64,000 nt of DNA, from the NCBI GenBank assembly GCA_029641185.1, contig JAPWGK010000008.1, positions 1,488,001 through 1,552,000 on the forward strand, written 5' to 3'. Below the pieces are notes generated by a model. It was not told the origin of the DNA. It saw nothing but the letters and a program-made list of their open reading frames with translations, and did no database searches. The number at the start of each line of letters is the position of its first letter. Position 1 is the first letter of the stretch. Positions 11,161-26,299 of this stretch are shown in pieces. The DNA is from Pseudofabraea citricarpa (Eukaryota; Ascomycota; Leotiomycetes; Helotiales; Dermateaceae). Position numbers and translations under genes: made by a program.

Positions 11161-14100
11161 AGGAATTAGTTTAAATTAATAAGATAATATTTTAAAAGAG
11201 AATTACTCGACTTCGTACTAAAAAGAACAAAGAAAAACTATTATATTATATAATATATATTTATAAAATTAATATATACTAAGTAAAATATCTTTAAAGG
11301 TATTAAGAACTTAAACTTTTAGGATAATATACTAGGACCTTTTATAAACCTTAAGCTTAATTATAATAAGCTAGAGAAATTTAATATTATTTTATTAAAA
11401 GTTTATTATATAATTTTAATTTATACGAATAAATTAAATAATAACTTAGTTTATAAAATCGAATTAATTAAGTTATAATAAGAAATATTAAAAGTAAAAT
11501 ATAAGAGAATACGCTCTTAGATAATATATAATAAGCTAGTAAAGTTATTTAGCTTTAAGCTAAAATCTAATATTATTATTAAATAAGTATAAATTAGACT
11601 CTAGGAATTATATTATTATATTATAGCTATAAACTCGAATTTTCGTTTCTTTTTCTTAAAGAAACGATTATTTAAGATTTTTCTCTTAGGTTTATCTTCT
11701 AAATATAAGATTACTAAAGTTACTTTAGACGTATATAATAATCTTATACTAGTAATTAATAAGCTTTCCTTTTTTTAATATTTTAAAGACTTTTTAATAA
11801 AGTATTTAACTAACGTTTTATATATAAAAGAAAAATTAAAAGAATACTCGACTAAGAAATATAAGTTAAATGATAAGTTTAACTTAGGTTAAGATTATTT
11901 CCTAAGATACCTCTTATATAAGGTTAATTATTAGGCTTCTTATTACTCTTTTTATAATATTATATATAACTTTATACGAAGAGAAATAAAATAAAATAAA
12001 AGAAGATATAATAAGAAGTATTCGAAAAATTAAACTTTAAGAAAATATAATTATAATAAACGTATATATAATTATATTATAGATAATTTAATAAACGACT
12101 CTTCTTCTTTTAATTTAAATAAAAAAGAAGAATATATTATTATTTTTATTAATATTATTAGTAAGATCTTATACTCTAAATAAGTTTTTAATACTAGTAT
12201 TATATTATATATAACTAATTAAATCTAACTTTTTAAAAGACTATTAATTATTATTAGGCGATATTAAATTAAAGTTAAAGGGAAAATATTATAATCTACT
12301 TATATAAGTATTATAAAAATACGTTTAAAATAAAGAAGCTTAATATTATTAAGTAATATTCTTTTTATATCTAAGTTAAGAGTTAATCTTTTATTTACTT
12401 AAAAAATTTATATTACTTATAATATAAGAGAAGTATTTAATAATAAAAGAATAAGCTTTTAGTATAAGGAAAATATAATTATTAAAGTTATAATTAATAA
12501 AGATATTTATATTATTTCTAAAATTATAATAAAATTCGAAGAAATAATATTTATTATATATTACTTAATTAAAACTAAACCTTTAAGGTAAAAACTATTA
12601 AGTTACTCTAAGATTATTATTATTATAATATAACCTCTTATTAAGTCGAATCTTAATCGACTTTATAATATCTATAATAAGATATTCTTTTCCTCTACCT
12701 AGTAAGAAAAATTAATTATAAATATAAATAAAGATAATAAGATTTATAATTAAGCTAATAACTTAGGAAATAAATCTGACTTATTAATTAAGCCTAAGAA
12801 TACTAAAAGATAATAAAAATAAGTTATTCTTAAGAAATATAAGAAATAATATTATCGTATTAGATATCTTAGCCCTAATAAGATTCGTAACTTATATTAT
12901 ATAATTATACTTAAGAAACTAATTAAGATCCTAGTTAAGCTACTAATTTATAAGATATATAAGATTATAAATATAAGAAATTAATATAATAAGATTTTAT
13001 TATTATAAAAAAAGTTAATATTATCTCTAGTATATATTAATATTTATAAATTACTTCTAATTTCCTTTTAAGATAATTAATATTTTATTTAAATAATTAA
13101 TAGTATATTATATTAATACTAGAGGATTTTAGCTAAGGATTATACTAATATTATACTTAAACTTAAAATATAAAAGATAAAAGAAAAAAAAAAAACAGGT
13201 TTTACTCTTATAATTATATAAATTAATAATATTATAAAGCTATAAGAATTACTTAAGAATTAAAGTAAAAGTAAAAGTATTAAACTAAAGCTTATAATTA
13301 TTTACTTATTATAATAAAATAAAGTTACTAAAAAAGTTATTTAGATATTCGAAAATTATATATAAGTTATACTAAAGGATATAAGCCTTTTAGTTAAATT
13401 CTAGGATAAAGCTATAAAAACTAAAGAATATATATAAAACTAAATAAATATTAGAAGAACTTTATATAAAAAGACTTTTATACTAATTAAGATATATACT
13501 AGAAAGAAACCTAATATTAATTATATTTACTCTTTTAGTTATAAAATATATATATATATTAACTTTTATTTTCTTCCTAAAAATAATCGTATAAATAAGT
13601 TAATAGATAAAAGAAAAATAAAAGTATTTATAAGATATATTAAAGTAATATTAACTTAATTTAAGGTATATTTACTAGATCTTAGTTATATAAAACGTAA
13701 GTCGATTATTATATAAGATAAGAATATTAAGAAAGAAGATATTAATCTCTAGATATAAGAAATAAATCCTTAGGATACTTTAAATATATTATTAGATTAT
13801 AACCTTTATAATAAGCCGAAGAAATTACTTAAGATAATAAAATTACTCTCTTATAAGTAACTTAATAACTTTAAAGTTAAAGTTCTTATAATTATACCTA
13901 ATCCTTTAACTTATAATTAGAAGAATACTAGTACTTAATAATCGTTTAACTAAGATAAAAACATAAGAATAAAAAGCGAGACTAAAAAAAAAGATTTTAT
14001 TCTAAAAAGAATAAATAAAATTATAATTAAGATAATTATATTAGTTACTAAGTCTTTTATAAAATTATAAGAGATTAACTTTAGACTAAAGTCTTATTTT

Positions 14101-16000
14101 TTATATAAGAGAAAAAGAGATATAAAAGAAGAGATAAACGATAATAAGAAAACTAAGATTATAAAAGTAATATTAGCTTATTATACTTATATTATTATAA
14201 AAGAGGAATTACCTAAGAAAAAGGAAATATAAATTATATTTTCTATAAGTAAAACCTTATATAATAAGTATAACTAAATTAATATAAAAAACGAATTCGG
14301 AATTTATATCCTTATTAATTATAAGAAAGCTATAAATAATCTTAATTATAATTAATAATAATAAGAGGTAATCTAAGAGAAATTAATTTCTCTTATATAT
14401 AATAAAACGTAATAAAAGAAACTAAAACCTAAAAGTATTAATCTTATTAATATAAAATAAGTTTTTATAATTAAAATATAACCTAATAAAATACTCGAAC
14501 GATTTAAAGCTTAACTAATTATAAAAGAATTCTCTTAAGTTTATAAAACTAACTTTAATAAAACCTTTATATTTATAACTCGAATAAATATATTATAAAT
14601 ATTCCTAGCTCTTATTATTATACGAAACCTTAAATATTATTATATTAATATTAAGAACGCGTTTATAGAATTATATTTATAAAAATATATTTTCCTAAAG
14701 AAACCTAATAATATACTAGTATTATATAATTATATACTACGAGTTTTATATAGCTTTTATAAGCTTAAGTAAGCTATTAGGAATTAGAATTTATTATATA
14801 AATAATTCTTAATTAAAATTAGGTTTAAGTAAAGCCTTAGTAACTCTTACCTCTTTATATATAAAGAGAAAAAGTAATTAATAATATTAGTTTATATTAA
14901 TAATATTATTATAACTACTTTATATATAAAATAATATAAATAATTTTTTAATACTTTTTATAAGCGGTTTAATACTAAAGACCTAAGAGAGATTAAAATA
15001 TTTCTTAGTATATAAATTACTAGGGATATAAAAAATCGTATTATATATCTTAATTAAACTTAGTATCTTTAAAAGATACTAAAAAAATTTAATATTTCTT
15101 ATATTACTTATAAGAAGAAGATAATTTTAATTATAAATATAAATAACTTATAACTCTTATAACCTAAAGATTAATAAATTAATAAGATTATCTACTTATA
15201 GTAAATAAAAAGTTATATATATATTATAACTTATATATATCTAGATATAACCTAGGTACTTAGATTCCTAAGCTAATATATAAGAAATCTAAGTAAATAT
15301 TATTCGATTATTATAAGAGAAATAAAATAATATCTAATATTAATAATCTAGTATTAACTTTATTATAATCCTTATAAAATCTTATTTAACTTGCCTAATA
15401 AAATAAATTAAGATTACCTTATATAACTAGGAGAAAAGCTAATATTTTACTCTAATATAAATTAAGTAAGTTAGAAAAGCGATCAAAAGAATATATTCGA
15501 ATATATTAGAATATTTTATAATAAACTTATTTGCTAGGGGAATAGAAAATAATAATTAATAATAATATTAAGTATTAAATCCGAATATATATTTATATTA
15601 AATATAATAAAAATAAGTTAATAGGTAATATAAATATTATAAGATATAAGATATTAGTAATATATTAGAGATAATCTAATAATAATAGATATTTATAGAG
15701 ATAACTAAGAAGTTATAACTTTAGTTAAGAACTTATATTTTTATAAATAATCTAAGTATATTAATATATATTATTATTATATTTATAATCTCTAGGAACA
15801 AAAATATATTAATATAATATATATCTTAACTAATAAGATACTTATAAATAACTTTATTAAAAGATTATAAAAGGTTAAATATATTAAGTTTATTAACTAG
15901 TTAAGCTTATTTATAACTAAGAGCTTATTAAGCCTAAAAGTTAAGTTTAAGTAAAAGTCTAATAATATCTAGATTAAGGTTATTAAAAGTAATAGGAGTA
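11161..16000 (+). pseudogene. Copia-1: Ty1/copia gag-pol polyprotein, RIP-inactivated
   Basis: A single plus-strand frame (positions equal to 1 modulo 3) carries a whole Copia polyprotein of about 1,580 codons with RIP-type stops and no net frameshift. Order: gag (about 11,161-12,180); retropepsin with Asp-Thr-Gly recoverable at 12,190-12,198 (now aat-act-agt); pre-integrase and integrase (about 12,750-13,700, with RYLSPNKIRNL at 12,859, expected as RxLGHLSPDKIRNL in Copia); reverse transcriptase (about 14,470-15,200) with the YVDD catalytic pair at 14,899-14,904 and the KNAF and LYGLKQA motifs; RNase H (about 15,250-15,900) ending in an ILTNKIL motif at 15,823, like Copia DILTK. Gag-to-RNase H order with integrase before RT is diagnostic of Copia rather than Gypsy. 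The length is typical of the family. No LTR pair was found around it. Start codon and exact end are erased. Confidence 0.9.
14470..15200 (+). other. Copia-1 reverse transcriptase domain
   Basis: Best-preserved part of Copia-1. In order: a KNAFIE block near 14,653 (fingers/palm Asp region), LRVLYSFYKLK at about 14,738-14,770 (LYGLKQA in living elements), VYINNII at 14,890 where the two Asn are RIP-changed Asp of the YxDD box, and DLREIKIFLSI at about 14,978-15,010 (DLGExxxFLG in the family). Each departure from the consensus is a G-to-A or C-to-T change in a TpG or CpA context. Confidence 0.9.
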
Positions 16001-16900
16001 CTTCTTAGTATAATTATTCCTAGAATATAATATTTACGGTTTAATAGGTTAATAAAAATACAAGTAATTAATATTATATTCCCTAAGTAAGAGTATTAGA
16101 AATAAGTAGGTAATAAATTATTAATTAATATTATACCTTCTATATATAAATAATTATATAATCACGTATATTTATATATATAATACTAAAACGAATTAAT
16201 TATTAATCTAGAAGATATATATATAATCCTTATAATCGTATATACTCTAGATTCTTTATAATTATTAATAATAATACCTTATTATTTATTATTATTTATA
16301 TTACCTTTTAATAATAATATCTTTAAGTTTAGATTTTAATTATCTCTTACTTATACTAAGTTTCTTATAATAATAAGTTTAATATAAAAAGTATATAAGA
16401 ATTAAAATTATTCGCTTATCTAATATTTAATCGAAAATATAATACTAGGATTTTTTAAAACTTGAGACCTAGGTTTTAGAATATAAATAAAACTAAGTTC
16501 GAATACTTAAATAAGAAATTAGTTATCTTAAAAAAGCCTAAGAGTAAGTAAGAAATATAATATAATTAGTAAAACAAAAGTATAAAAATAATAAAATAAT
16601 AGTTATTTATTTTTAGGAAAATTAATATAAAAAAAGTAAATCTTATATTATATCTAATTATAATATTAATTTTATCTTTCTAGAAATATATAATAAAAAT
16701 AAATAATAAAAACTTAAAAGTAAGATTTTCTTATTTAGGTTATACTAATAAATATATATAATTTTAAATTATTTCTTTTATATCTAATATTTTAATAATA
16801 TAAAGCTAAAAAAGATTTAATCTTATCTTATAACTTATTTCTTAAAGTTATATATTATATATATATAAAAAGTAAATATTTAGGTAAAATAAAAGCCTTA
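16001..16900. other. AT-rich RIP-mutated DNA downstream of Copia-1
   Basis: Would be expected to hold the Copia-1 3' untranslated region and LTR. I compared it by eye with the 1 kb upstream of 11,161 and saw no convincing direct repeat. A few CpA/TpG survive (near 16,071, 16,163, 16,462 and 16,575). Nothing else assignable. Confidence 0.45.
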
Positions 16901-19900
16901 GATATTTAACTAAAAAAACTTTTACTTAGTTTTTCTAATTATTTTATAATTTATAACTTATTATTATTTTATTTAATCTTTTCTTAGTACTCGCTTAATA
17001 TTTAACTTAAACTTATATAACTTTAATTTAATATTATAATATTATCTTAAGAATATTCTTTTATTATTAACTTTTTTCTTTTACTTATTTTTTCTTATAA
17101 ACGAAAAAAAAAAAAAAAAAAGGTTTTTAATATTTTCTTTAGATTTATTAAGCTTAAGAACCTTACCTAGTATAAAAGTTCCTAGTAAGAAAGAGAAATA
17201 AATAATTATTTAGTCTAATATAATATATAAAATTATATAAGTTATTTTAAAAGTTTATTTTCTTAGTTTTATAAGTATTTTTCTTTTTAAGAAAATAAAA
17301 ACTATAAAATTTATCTAATATTATAAATAAATAATACTTAATAAAAGTCTTTCTAATACTAAGTTAATTCTTAGATATCTTAATTATTATTACTTATTAG
17401 TTTATTCTTATACTAAAATATTAGATAATTTTAAGTAAAGAAATTAAATTACTTTTAAGAAAATATTCCTAAAAAAATAAGCTAATTATAACTCTAAGTA
17501 ACTTTAGTATATAATTAAGTTCTTAAATATTTTAATTAATTATCTAAAAGAAGATATAACTAAAATCTTAGAATTCCTAAAGATATATAAGCTAAGCTTT
17601 AAGCGACTACTTAATAATAATTAACTAAGCTCTTATAAATAAGTATATAAATTTCTCTTTAATCTTCCTAAAAATTATATTCTTATTATTATAAAAAAAA
17701 GAAGATTAAGTATAATAAACTAAGAACTTTTATATTTACTAAGATCTATAAGTTTACTAAAACTTATACTTAAGCTAAGAAAAATCTTATTTATTTACTT
17801 AAGTAAAATAATAATAATATTATTATTATTAATAAGTTATTAGATTTTTAATTATATAATAATCTAAATAAAACTTTTAATTTAATTACGCTTTTTATAC
17901 TAATAATTAATAATCTTATATAAATTATTATAACTCTTAGTATAATACTTAGTAATATAACTATAAAAATATAAGCTTCTAAAATAACTTTTAATTATAA
18001 TAAGATTAATAATATTACTAATATAATAGCTAAGATATTATTAGAAGATTATATTATTTTTAAGATTATTATAATTAAATACTAGAAAAAGAAAAGTAAG
18101 CTACTTATTATTACTAGTAAAAGTAATATTAAAGTTAATATATTAGAGATTAAGTTTTATAATAATAAGCTAAAGTTATTTAAGTAATATAATAATTATA
18201 ATATTAAAGAAAAGATTAATAAGATATATTATATAATAAAAGTATATAATTATAAGTATAATTAAGTTATATAATAAGTATAAATCCTAGTACTAGTATT
18301 TATATTAGTATTTTATAAACTAGCTATTAATAATCTAACTTTATAAATTAAGATTATATTTATTAATATTATAATAAGCGCTTTTATTTCTCTAGTAATT
18401 ACCTAATATTTATCTATTATATAAAAGTTAAAATCGTTTATAAAATAAAAGTAATAGCTATATATATTTTAGACTTATAAGATTTAATTTAATATTTTTT
18501 TAGAAAGCTAAGATATCTTAAGATATTCTTATAAAAGAATAATATTTATATTATAATAATAATAAGATTTCTTATTATAATCGATTTAAGATATTTTAGT
18601 TTAAGAAAAATATAAAAACCGAATCTAATATTAATATTAAAATAAATAAATATAAGCTTATTAAGATTTATAAATATAAAAAGAAAGATATTATAATTAG
18701 TTTTATTAATATATAAGATAATATTATAACTCTCTAGTATATAATATTAATTATTAAATTCGAAGAAAAGCTAAACTTCTATTATTAATTATAATTAGTT
18801 ATAATAAATAAAAATAATAAGATTAAATAAATTATACTTAATACTTTTATTATTATATTTATAAGCCTAAGAGATACCCTAGTAATTATTAACGCTTCTA
18901 GTAAAACTAAGTTAAATATAAATATCTAAAAGAATACTAAGAAGCTAAAGAAAATTATTAAATTTATTATTCTAGTATTTAAAATTATAAATTTAAATAT
19001 TTTAGAGTAAATATTTTACTAATATAAATTAATTAATACTAAGATATCTAAGTATAATAAAAAGCTTTTAAGTACTTAGAGAACTCTTATTAAAAACTTA
19101 ATATAACTAAGTCTAAATAATAATAAAACCTTAGAAGCTACTAAAATAAAAGAGAAAAAGAAATATAAGTCTTATATCTTATAAGCTAAGATACTTAAAA
19201 TATAATATATAATTATAAATTAGATTATTATACTTATATATAAATAAGCTTTTATTTTTAATTAAATAAACCTAGCTTAAGTTATAAGTATTAGTTATTA
19301 TTAACTTCTAAGTAATATAATTTAAATTAATATACTAAAGATTAAAAAGTTAAGATTTTATATTAGTATAAGCTTTTTTATATAAAATATAATTATTAAA
19401 ATTAATATTTTATTATATTATATTAATAACTTATACTTATTAGTTATTATTTATAATTATAATAATTAGAAGTTAATATAAGTAATAGATATAATAAATA
19501 TAAGTATTAAGATTAATATTATAACTTATAATATCTAGAGAAAAGTTAATCTTAATATTAAGAAAAAAAAAATCTTATAATTATTAATTATAAGAGAATA
19601 TCTTAAGTAATTCTTAGGGTTTATAATAATATATAACTAGATATTAATAATATATAAGTAACCTTATATATTTATATAATATAATAATTAAGCTATAACT
19701 TAGTACTTAGATAATCTTTTATATATAAGATAAAAGTAAGCTTAGAATAAAACTTAAAAAAAGATTATAAAATATAAATTATAACTAATAATAATATTAG
19801 TAAGATTAAGCTTTTATATTTTCGTATTATTACTTATAAGTTTAAGACTTAAGTAATATAATAATAAAATTTAAAAGATAACTTAGATTTTAGAAATAAC

Positions 19901-20330
19901 TTAAAAAACTAGGTATTAATTTATTATAAAAGAAATAAATTAGAAGATATATAAATAAACCTCTTAAATATATATAAGAAATTTTATTAAAGGAAAAAAA
20001 AGATAATTCTAATATAAGAAAAATAATAAAAGATTATAATATACTTATAAATATAAATATAAATAAGAAGATTAATATTTTATTACGTTTATTATTAAGA
20101 TAAAAGAAATATAAGAAAATTTAAGATATACTTAAGCTAAATTATAAGCTTAAGAAAGTTTTCTTAGTTAAAGCTCTAAGACTTAAGAGAACTTAATAAA
20201 TACTTATTAGAAGCTTACTAAGTATTTTATTAATTCTCCTAGAAACCTTAATACTAGAAAATAAACCTAAGGTATTTAAGAGTAAAAAAATAATAAAAAT
20301 AATTTTATAAAATTCTTTTTTCCTAAAGAA
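16901..20330 (+). pseudogene. RIP-decayed plus-strand reading frames, unrecognised
   Basis: Several long stretches on the plus strand lack stops other than those RIP makes, for example about 17,580-18,180, 18,760-19,100 and 19,780-20,000. The phase is not constant: 2 near 17,858, 0 near 18,864 and 2 near 19,820, so there are indels, introns or separate genes. The first part (about 17,580-17,770) loosely resembles a Copia gag (a FNLPKNY-like block followed by Lys/Leu-rich helices), but I found no protease or reverse transcriptase downstream. Function unknown. Confidence 0.35.
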
Positions 20331-21240
20331 TAATTTATATATTATTAGTCTTAAAAGGTTATTAAGATTATAAGTATTTTATAAAAGTATAATATTTTCT
20401 TTTTTTAAGATAAAATATAAAAGAAAAATCTTAATTTTTTATAAATAAAAAGCCTAAAAAATAAAACTTATAAATCTTAGAAGAAATATAAGAATTAAGT
20501 TATTTAGTTTTAATAACTAAGAGGAAATTATTAAGTTAATAAAGAAATTACCTTTTATTCTAGGTTCTTATAATAACTAATTTAAGCCTTAATATATAAT
20601 ATTTCTAAAAAACTAAAAACTTATATTAAAGTAAATATAAAGCTTATTTATAAGTAATATATTAATCTTAAAAGAGAAAAAGATATTCTAAGAGATATTT
20701 TATAATAAAAAAGAAATATTTTTATTTAATTAATTAGAGAAAAGACTTATAAAGCTAAAAGTTACTAAGTTATATTTATAAACTAGAAATTACTAGGAAA
20801 TTTAATAATTTCTTTTTATTACTAAAAGTACTAAATATATATTAAATATACTAAACTTTATACGCTTTTAAATATTAGTATATATATTATATTATTATAA
20901 TAATAAGAAAAGAATATTATAATATTTATAATATATATATTATAAATATTATAATATTAGTATTATTTATAGTTTATATATTATAAATATTATATTAATC
21001 GCGTTATTATTATTTAATTATAAGCTAATAATAATTTAATATTATCATTTATATTCGAGTTATATTAACTAAATATATTTTACGATTAATATATTAATTA
21101 TATTATAATTATTTTACTAGTAGCTAATAATACTTATAATTTTATTATATAATACTAGTAAGTTTATTAAATACTTCTTATAATTAGTATATTAATTATA
21201 TTATAGTTATCTTACTAATAACTAATAATACTAATAAAAA
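20331..21240. repeat. AT-rich spacer with a perfect 46-bp palindrome and a short duplication
   Basis: Positions 20,913-20,958 read the same on both strands (46 bp, pure A/T). A related but shorter hairpin follows to about 20,990. At about 21,085-21,135 and 21,180-21,232 a stretch containing tatattaattatattata recurs about 97 bp apart. No gene seen. Confidence 0.65.
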
Positions 21241-24200
21241 CTTATTATCTTTCTAATATAAATATCTTTCTCTTTCTAAGCCTTTTGATTTTATTCTTAC
21301 TAGATAATATACTAGTATTTATACTTTTATATTTATTCTCTCTTATACGCTTTTATTTTATAATCTATTTAAGATATATTATCTAGTATATAAATATTCT
21401 TCTTATCTTATTTTTTATTTAGTTTAAGTTATATAACTCCTAATACTAATCTTAATTAATATAATTATTAATAAAATATATATTATCTAGTTAAAGCTTA
21501 GGATTTAGAGATATTAATATAATATATATACTTTATATAATCGTATCTAAGATATAAAAACGTCTTTTATTTAGCTTTTAATTATCTAGTTATAAATAGG
21601 TTTATAAAACTTAAACTTTTATTATATTATAAATTTTATTAGGCTTATCTTAGTTTTTTAGTATTATAAGATTAACTAAAATATTATAATAATAAATAAG
21701 TTTATAAGTTCCTAGTAATATATTAGATAAATTAAATACTAAGATTAAGCTTTATATATAAATAATTTACTAATCTCCTAAAATATTAGATTTTATTTAT
21801 AAATACTCTTAGACCTAGTAATAATCTTTTTAAGTATATTCGCTTTTTTAAGATAAAATATATTATATATACTCGGCTTCTAACTTTTTAGTATTTATAT
21901 AATTTTTACTTATATATTTCTAGTATTTTATTAAAAAATAAAACTAAACTAAGAAATTATTAACTTAACTTAGGTTTAGCTTTTTATAATTAATTAGCTT
22001 ATTAGGTATTATTATATTATCTCTTTTTTATTAGTTTTATTAAATAAAAATAACTAGAGTATTTATAAAATTATTTAATCTAATTATTACCTAGGCTTTT
22101 TTTATTATTATAATTATCTTATAACTTAAGCTTAACCTTTAAAAGAGTTCTTAGTAGGATAATAATTTACTTATTTATCCTAAAAAACTAAGATTAATCG
22201 GATCTTAGGTTAATATATTTACTTATATTATAATTAGCTTATTTATTATTATCCTAGAATCGAGCTAATAAGTTAGAAGATTATTTATAGCCTATAAATT
22301 TATTACTCTTATATTATATAATATAATTTGATTAATATATATTAAGCTTTTATTAGTTAAATTATAATATTTCTTAAGTAAATACTTATAAGTTATCTTT
22401 ATTATAACTAAGTTTTATTCGTTTAATAAGTTATATCTCCTAATATAATCTAGGTAATATAAAAGTATATAAAATTTTATATAATTCTAGTAAGCTTTAT
22501 TATTAGTATTTTTAGGCTACTAATTATTAAAAGCTTTTTTTATTTTATTAAGCTATAATAAAGTATATTCTAAGTATTATATAATTTTCTTATTATATAT
22601 CTTATATTATATTATTATTATAAAGTTAATAAGAGCTCTAATAAACTTTATTATAACTAGAGAGTATTATATTAATAAGAGTATAATAATAGGAACTAAG
22701 ATTTTTAGAATTATTTTCTCTTTTTTTTAATTTATTATATAATATAACTAAATTAACTAAAATACTTAAGACCTTTAAATTATAATATTATATTAAAGCG
22801 TATATTTAGTTATATTATACTTATAATATCTCTTAGGAAACGATTTTACTTTTAGACCTTAATATTAGCTAATATAAGCTTTATAATTAGTTTTCTTATT
22901 TAGTTAATAATATTCTAGATTACTCTTTTATAAAATTAATAGAAGATATTAATAATTATATACTAATAAATATTAATATAATAATAATACTAAGTAAAGT
23001 TTATAATATTATAAACTTAGTTTAGGTCTTTCTTTTTAGTATATTCCTCTTATTATTATTAAATCTACTATTATATTTGCTTATAAGTTTATAATTATAA
23101 CTTCTTTATAATATTTTATTATTTATTTAAACTAATTTAATAGATTAAATATTATCTCTTAGATTTAATCCTAGTAATTAGCGTTTATTCCTTATAATTT
23201 ATTATAATACTAGAGATTATAAAGTAATATTTTTAAATTCGATTATTCGTATAATAAATTAATATATTATCTAAAGCTTATTATTCTAATATTATTCCTA
23301 AGTTTATTAGTATATATCTAATAATATATAAGATTACTAGAAAGCTAATAATTAGGTTAAAATATATATTATAATATAATTATTATAAACTTATAATATA
23401 CTTTAATCTTAATTTTTAATATTTTATTAATATTAACTTTTTTTATAATTTTATAAGTTACTAGAATAAACCTAAGTAATAACTTACTTAGAATTATTTA
23501 TTTTTAGTAAAGCTTCTAATTATAATTCTTAATCGTAATATATATTAGCTAAGTTATCTAGTTATTATAAAGCTTAATTAATAATATCTTATTTATTATA
23601 AGTATTATAAGAATTATTATTATTCTAGCTAAGAGTTTCTCTTAAGTTTCTTATTATTATTTAATAATATATATCTTATTATATAACCTAATATTATCTA
23701 TTACTTAATATTATTATATTAATACTTATATTATATCTTAAATAAATAAGTTGTATCCTAATAAGAACCTTAGATATAATATAATATCTTAATATAATAA
23801 CTTATATACTAAAGGTTCTTATAATAATTCTAATATATTTATTAATAATTAATTCTTAATTTATTTATCTTATCCTAGTATTTTATATAAGATCTTATAA
23901 AAACGGTCGAAGATATTCTTATATATTTACACGTATAAAAATATATATATTACTTTTAATCTTAGGTTCCTAAAAAAAATCTAATATATCCTTCTTTATA
24001 TAACTAGCTTATAACTACTATATAATAAGCGTATAATTAGTCTAAGTTTCAAATAATACCTAAGAGTTTTTAATATCTAATATAAGAGAAGTTACTAGAA
24101 TATTCTTACTAATAATTATTCTTAGATTTATAAGTTTACTAGTTTACTTCTTAGTTACTTTCTTAAAATTATTAGTTCTAAAAGATATTATTATTATAAG

Positions 24201-26100
24201 AGCGTATAACCGATCTTAAAGAAAGAATTATTTATTTATATATTTTTTATCTTATAATTTTTTATCTTTTATATTACTCTTATTTTATATAATATTATTA
24301 TTTATCTAACTATTAAGGTCCTTAAATAAAGTCGTTTATAAATTAGAAGAGTTATTATTAATAAGAATATTTTTTATAAGAGAGAGCCCTAATATATATA
24401 TTAATAAAGTTAATTATAATCTTAAAATATTATTATACGTATAATTAGCTAGAGTATAAGATAATATATTATTATTAAAGTCGTTTTTATTCTAAGTAGT
24501 TTAATAATCTTCTTTTATAAATTATTAGCTATTTATACTTATAATTAGTTATATAATTAGAAGATTTATAATCTTTTAATATATTATAAACGAAGTTATA
24601 TATTATATTATATTACTAAGATTCTAGTATTATTTATTATATTAAAAGTATTAAATTAAGTTAAATATAATTTCTTACTAGATATTATTAGATAAATTAT
24701 ATATAAAAATAAGTTATTATATATATAAAATAATATAAAAGATATTATTTATTAGGTAAGATATTAATACTAAAATTATTATAATTAGAATATAACTTAA
24801 GTAATCTAACTTATAATTATAATTATAATACCTAAACTAAATAAATAATATCCCTATTATTCTCTCTTATTTATATATTATTTTACTTTTATAGCTTTTT
24901 AATATAATATCTAGTAAAAGTTTATATTAAAGTTTTTTTAGTCTTATATTATAATATTCTTATTATTATCTTTATAATTATTATAACTAAGTTAAAATAT
25001 TATCTTTATAATTATATTAATTAAGTTAAAGTAATATATTTATAATTATCTTAATTAAGTTAAAGCGTATTTCTTACTTTTATATAATTTAAATAATTAT
25101 CTTTCTCTTTTATTTTAATTATAATCTCTTTTATAACTTCTTAGTATAATATTTAATAAAAGTTTATATTAAAGTCTTCTTAGTCTTATATTATAATATT
25201 TAATTATTCTTTTTATTCTTTTACTTTAATTTTCTAGTAAGTTATAAGAGTTTCTCTCTTATTTTTATTACTTATATTTATTATTATCTTAGGTTATTTT
25301 ATTATTACTAATTATAAGTTTTTTATTTTAATAATAAAGATACTAATACGAACTTAGTTTAACTCTTAAGTTATAACTTAGTATTATAATTACAACTTTC
25401 GTATTTATATTAATTATTTTTATATCTCTTATTATAAGTATTATAATTCGATTTATTATTATTAAAGCTTATATTAGATTTTTATAAGTAGCTTTCTTAA
25501 GATATATACGTATAATATTTTATTTATTATAATTTTTAAGAACTTATATTTTATTATACGTTTTTAAAAGAAATTTTATAATTAAGATAATAAAATATAT
25601 ATAATAATCGTAGTTATCTTATATTAGCTAGTTATTTAATAACTTTACTTCTTATTATTAGCTAGTTATTTTACCTAAGGTAAATAATCTTATAAAAGGA
25701 TCTTTCTTTTTTTCTCTTTTACTTTTAATTTCTTTTATTATTTAATTTATATATTATTATAAATATAAGATATCTTTTATTTTATATCTTTTATTAATAT
25801 ATAATAATAAGTATAATTCTTTATTATTTATCTTACCTTAGATATAACTTAAAAGCTTTATTTTCTTTATTTTAACTTTTTATTTATTATACGCGTTTAA
25901 TATAATATTATTCTTAAGCTTTTAATAACTAGTTTTTCTAGCCTCGAACTAGTATATTATATAATATAATATTAGACTAATAAAAAACTAGAATCTAAAT
26001 AATAAGTTATTAATCTTAAGCTTAGGGCTTTATAATATAATAGATAAGTTTAACTTATTTACTTAACTTAAGATAATAACTAATATTAAATCTATTAACT
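21241..26100 (-). pseudogene. RIP-decayed minus-strand reading frames, unrecognised
   Basis: Reading the minus strand, several segments are open apart from RIP-type stops. One checked segment runs from about 22,800 down to 22,140 (first codon base at 22,678) and includes one surviving CAA codon. A second runs from about 24,120 down to 23,880 (first codon base at 24,119) and includes an EYLRPFL piece. The two are in different phases, so indels, introns or two genes separate them. Composition is rich in Lys, Asn and Tyr. I found no reverse transcriptase, integrase or transposase motif, and I did not check every part. Identity unknown; a gag or a second ORF of an unrecognised element is possible. 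Confidence 0.3.
24888..25220. repeat. Two copies of a dispersed repeat (third copy at 31.2 kb)
   Basis: The stretch around 'taaaagtttatattaaagt' followed by 'agtcttatattataatatt' occurs at about 24,888-24,955 and 25,128-25,220, and again at about 31,182-31,275 in the same orientation. The second and third copies match over about 90 bp with few differences, nearly all transitions. The segment between (24,960-25,080) holds three short repeats of a 'ttataattat...aagttaaa' motif. Confidence 0.7.
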
Positions 26101-26299
26101 AGTTTATATATATATATAAAAGTAGCCTAATTTATAATAAACTACTATAAATTACTCGAGTACTTAAAAATACCTTCGAGTTATAATATAATTAATCTTA
26201 GATTAATATAATAAACCTAAAATAAATTAAAAGTATTATATAAAGTTATATAAAGCGAGTTATATCTAATTATAAACGAATATTAAATCGATTAAATCG

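Noticed and set aside
11000..16500. LTRs for Copia-1
   Set aside because: I compared the flanks by eye and found no ordered direct repeat, so no LTR coordinates are given.
18190..18250. Retroviral-type zinc knuckle in the 16.9-20.3 kb frame
   Set aside because: Cys-like codons (tat) are spaced CxxC, but the position needed for His carries aag (Lys), which RIP cannot make from a His codon.
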